A DNA stretch of 64,000 nucleotides from Alistipes timonensis JC136 (GTDB lineage Bacteria; Bacteroidota; Bacteroidia; Bacteroidales; Rikenellaceae): the NCBI RefSeq assembly GCF_900107675.1, contig NZ_FNRI01000002.1, forward strand, positions 434,001 to 498,000, given 5' to 3'. Of the stretch, positions 62,600-64,000 are shown one piece after another (positions within the stretch are counted from its first letter, which is position 1; each line of letters starts with the position of its first letter). The notes below the pieces were generated by a model, which saw only the letters and a list, made by a program, of their open reading frames with translations, was not told the origin of the DNA and ran no database searches. Both the position numbers and the translations under genes were made by a program.

Positions 62600-64000
62600 T
62601 TATTTACGTTTGTTGGTATGATCGGCCCACCAAACGTTCGTGGTCATGTTGTTCGTACCTCCGAGCCAGCCGTTCACCGCCTCGAAATAGTTGTCCCGGT
62701 TGCGGAACTCCTCGTCTGCGGGATAGCGCAGACGCGTGGGCAGAATGCCGTCGTTGGCGGCCAGCGCCTTGACAGGCATTTCGGGATAACCCGTGCGGCG
62801 GTAGTCGCACCACGACTCGATGCCGACCAGGAAATTCGAAATCCACTTCTGGGTCATGATCCGTTCGAGCACCTCCTCGCCGTCGAGCGCGTCGACCGAC
62901 ACCTTCGGATTGGAAAGGAACGATGTCAGGTCAGCATCCGGATCGTCGGTCCACTCGAAAACGGCTTCCGAAACGGCCTTCACGTAATACTCTTTCGGCG
63001 TCCCCGGAATCCAGCCGCGGTAAGCGGCCTCGGCCCAGATGAACCACAGTTCCGAGTAGTTCATCAGCGGGAAATGGTCACGGTCCTGAATCACATTGCG
63101 ACGGTAGTGGGCCGCCGTATCGAAATATCCCATCAGCTCGTTGTAGGTGATCTGCGTCGGCACGCCCACGAGTTTGTCGAAATAGAGCGACACGCGCGGG
63201 TCCTTCAGCCCGGCCGACGTATCGTACATCTCGTTCATCAGCCGCTCGCAGATCATGTTGTTGTTCCAAAGACCCGCGCGGGTGTTGTGGAACGGCGTGT
63301 ACTGCGCGTTGACATTCTTGTCGAACTTCACGTTGGCGGCGTCCGCACGGCTCTCGAAAACGGGATAAACCGACGGATAGGAGAAGATTTCGTTGAGCTT
63401 CGACACGGCGCCGAGACGCTCGCCGGCCGGATCGCTCTCATCCTTCAACGCGACGCGCATCAGCAGGCGGACGTAAAGCGAGTTGCCGAACTTGCGCCAC
63501 TGGGCGACCTTTCCGTCATACATGTAATCTTCCAGCATGTCGAAATCCGTCCCCTCTTCGGCCAGCAGGGTGTTGGCCTGCTCGAGTTTTTCGAACATGT
63601 CGCGGTAAATCTCCTTCTGGCTGTCGTAGGCCGGATAGAACTTGCCTTCGGTATACCCCTTACCGGCCTCGAAGTAGGGCGCATCGCCGAACGCATCGGT
63701 GATGTGCGAGAGCGTCAGCACTTTGAGGATGCAGGCAATGGCCAGCCCCGTCTTGTCATTGTCCTTCTCGGCCTGCACGCGCATGGTCTCGGCATTGCCG
63801 GCCCAGCGGTAGATGTTCTGCCAGAAGTAGTTGATGATCGAGTTGTTGAAGCGGTAGTTGTAGATGCGCTCGGCCGAGGTCTGCGCCTGCACGGTGTACT
63901 GCATGAGCTGCGAATTGACGTCGAACGAACGTTCCAGCAGCGCATATTCGAGACCGAACGTGATCGGCTGCACGTAACTCGTGGCATTGGTGGTCTGCAA
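62600..64000 (-). CDS. SusD/RagB-family outer-membrane lipoprotein, 3' part
   Basis: The frame is open to the window edge, so the N-terminus and lipobox are outside. The 466 visible residues show the alpha-helical SusD-like_2 layout: LKVLTLSHITDAFGDAPYFEA early (the conserved D-x-x-G-D-x-P region), then RLLMRVALKD and WFIWAEAAYRGW. SusD proteins are the lids of SusC transporters that import glycans or peptides. A SusC gene is expected just upstream. The four following genes are on the same strand with short gaps. Confidence 0.93.
   Translation of the reverse strand: MQTTNATSYVQPITFGLEYALLERSFDVNSQLMQYTVQAQTSAERIYNYRFNNSIINYFWQNIYRWAGNAETMRVQAEKDNDKTGLAIACILKVLTLSHITDAFGDAPYFEAGKGYTEGKFYPAYDSQKEIYRDMFEKLEQANTLLAEEGTDFDMLEDYMYDGKVAQWRKFGNSLYVRLLMRVALKDESDPAGERLGAVSKLNEIFSYPSVYPVFESRADAANVKFDKNVNAQYTPFHNTRAGLWNNNMICERLMNEMYDTSAGLKDPRVSLYFDKLVGVPTQITYNELMGYFDTAAHYRRNVIQDRDHFPLMNYSELWFIWAEAAYRGWIPGTPKEYYVKAVSEAVFEWTDDPDADLTSFLSNPKVSVDALDGEEVLERIMTQKWISNFLVGIESWCDYRRTGYPEMPVKALAANDGILPTRLRYPADEEFRNRDNYFEAVNGWLGGTNNMTTNVWWADHTNKRK

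Overview
The window is GC-rich, densely coded bacterial chromosome, most likely from Alistipes or a close relative in the Bacteroidales. The evidence is the repeated TTTG-(19-20 nt)-TAnnTTTG promoter form, the lack of strong Shine-Dalgarno sites, SusD, BACON and GLUG-repeat proteins, a secreted sialate esterase pair and Bacteroidetes-type lipoprotein signals. Genus is an inference from gene content and high GC, not from a marker gene. I see no tRNA, rRNA, CRISPR array, prophage or transposase.

Bases 1-2400 hold the end of an LTA-synthase/sulfatase-like gene and an overlapping double acyltransferase-fold gene. Bases 2500-27300 are two head-to-tail biosynthetic operons on the minus strand. Distal is purE-purK-purL-(lipoprotein phosphoesterase)-purC-purF-purM-purN-purH-purD-folD, nearly all of the IMP pathway (purB is absent here). 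Upstream is pyrC-carA-carB-pyrK-pyrD-pyrF-(glutaredoxin-like)-pyrE-pyrB, the full UMP pathway. Each operon has its own promoter, a short leader ORF starting just after the promoter, and a hairpin near the end of that ORF. In the pyr leader the hairpin is a textbook intrinsic terminator overlapping the leader stop codon and preceded by a U-rich tract, which strongly suggests transcription attenuation. PyrB carries a C-terminal extension that looks like the zinc domain of PyrI without the nucleotide-binding domain.

Bases 27400-33600 are a glycerol-phosphate module: DeoR regulator, OPA-family transporter and glycerol-1-phosphate dehydrogenase on the minus strand, with a divergent secreted metallophosphatase and NagD/AraL-like HAD phosphatase. 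Bases 33700-45300 are housekeeping and transport genes: ZIP transporter, Na+/Ca2+ exchanger-like protein, MutY, GNATs, two sialate O-acetylesterases, a small membrane/HTH operon, LysO, AsmA.

Bases 45400-49500 form a polyprenyl-phosphate-sugar glycosylation cluster (Dpm1/GtrB-like synthase, GT87, GtrA, GT39/ArnT-like). Both GT-C transferases contain a nine-base G or C homopolymer inside the coding frame, a candidate phase-variation switch. Bases 49600-51600 are eroded: a TetR gene with twin palindromic operators, a possible remnant of a TolC-type gene, a second TetR, and truncated cutC and unknown-gene fragments.

Bases 51600-64000 are one tightly spaced minus-strand run: SusD, BACON/GLUG lipoprotein, metallophosphoesterase, GLUG protein, metallophosphoesterase, ECF sigma factor, secreted EEP phosphoesterase, and an OPA sugar-phosphate transporter. 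It ends at a strong terminator. Read as a unit, it looks like a PUL-like locus dedicated to phosphoester-containing compounds.
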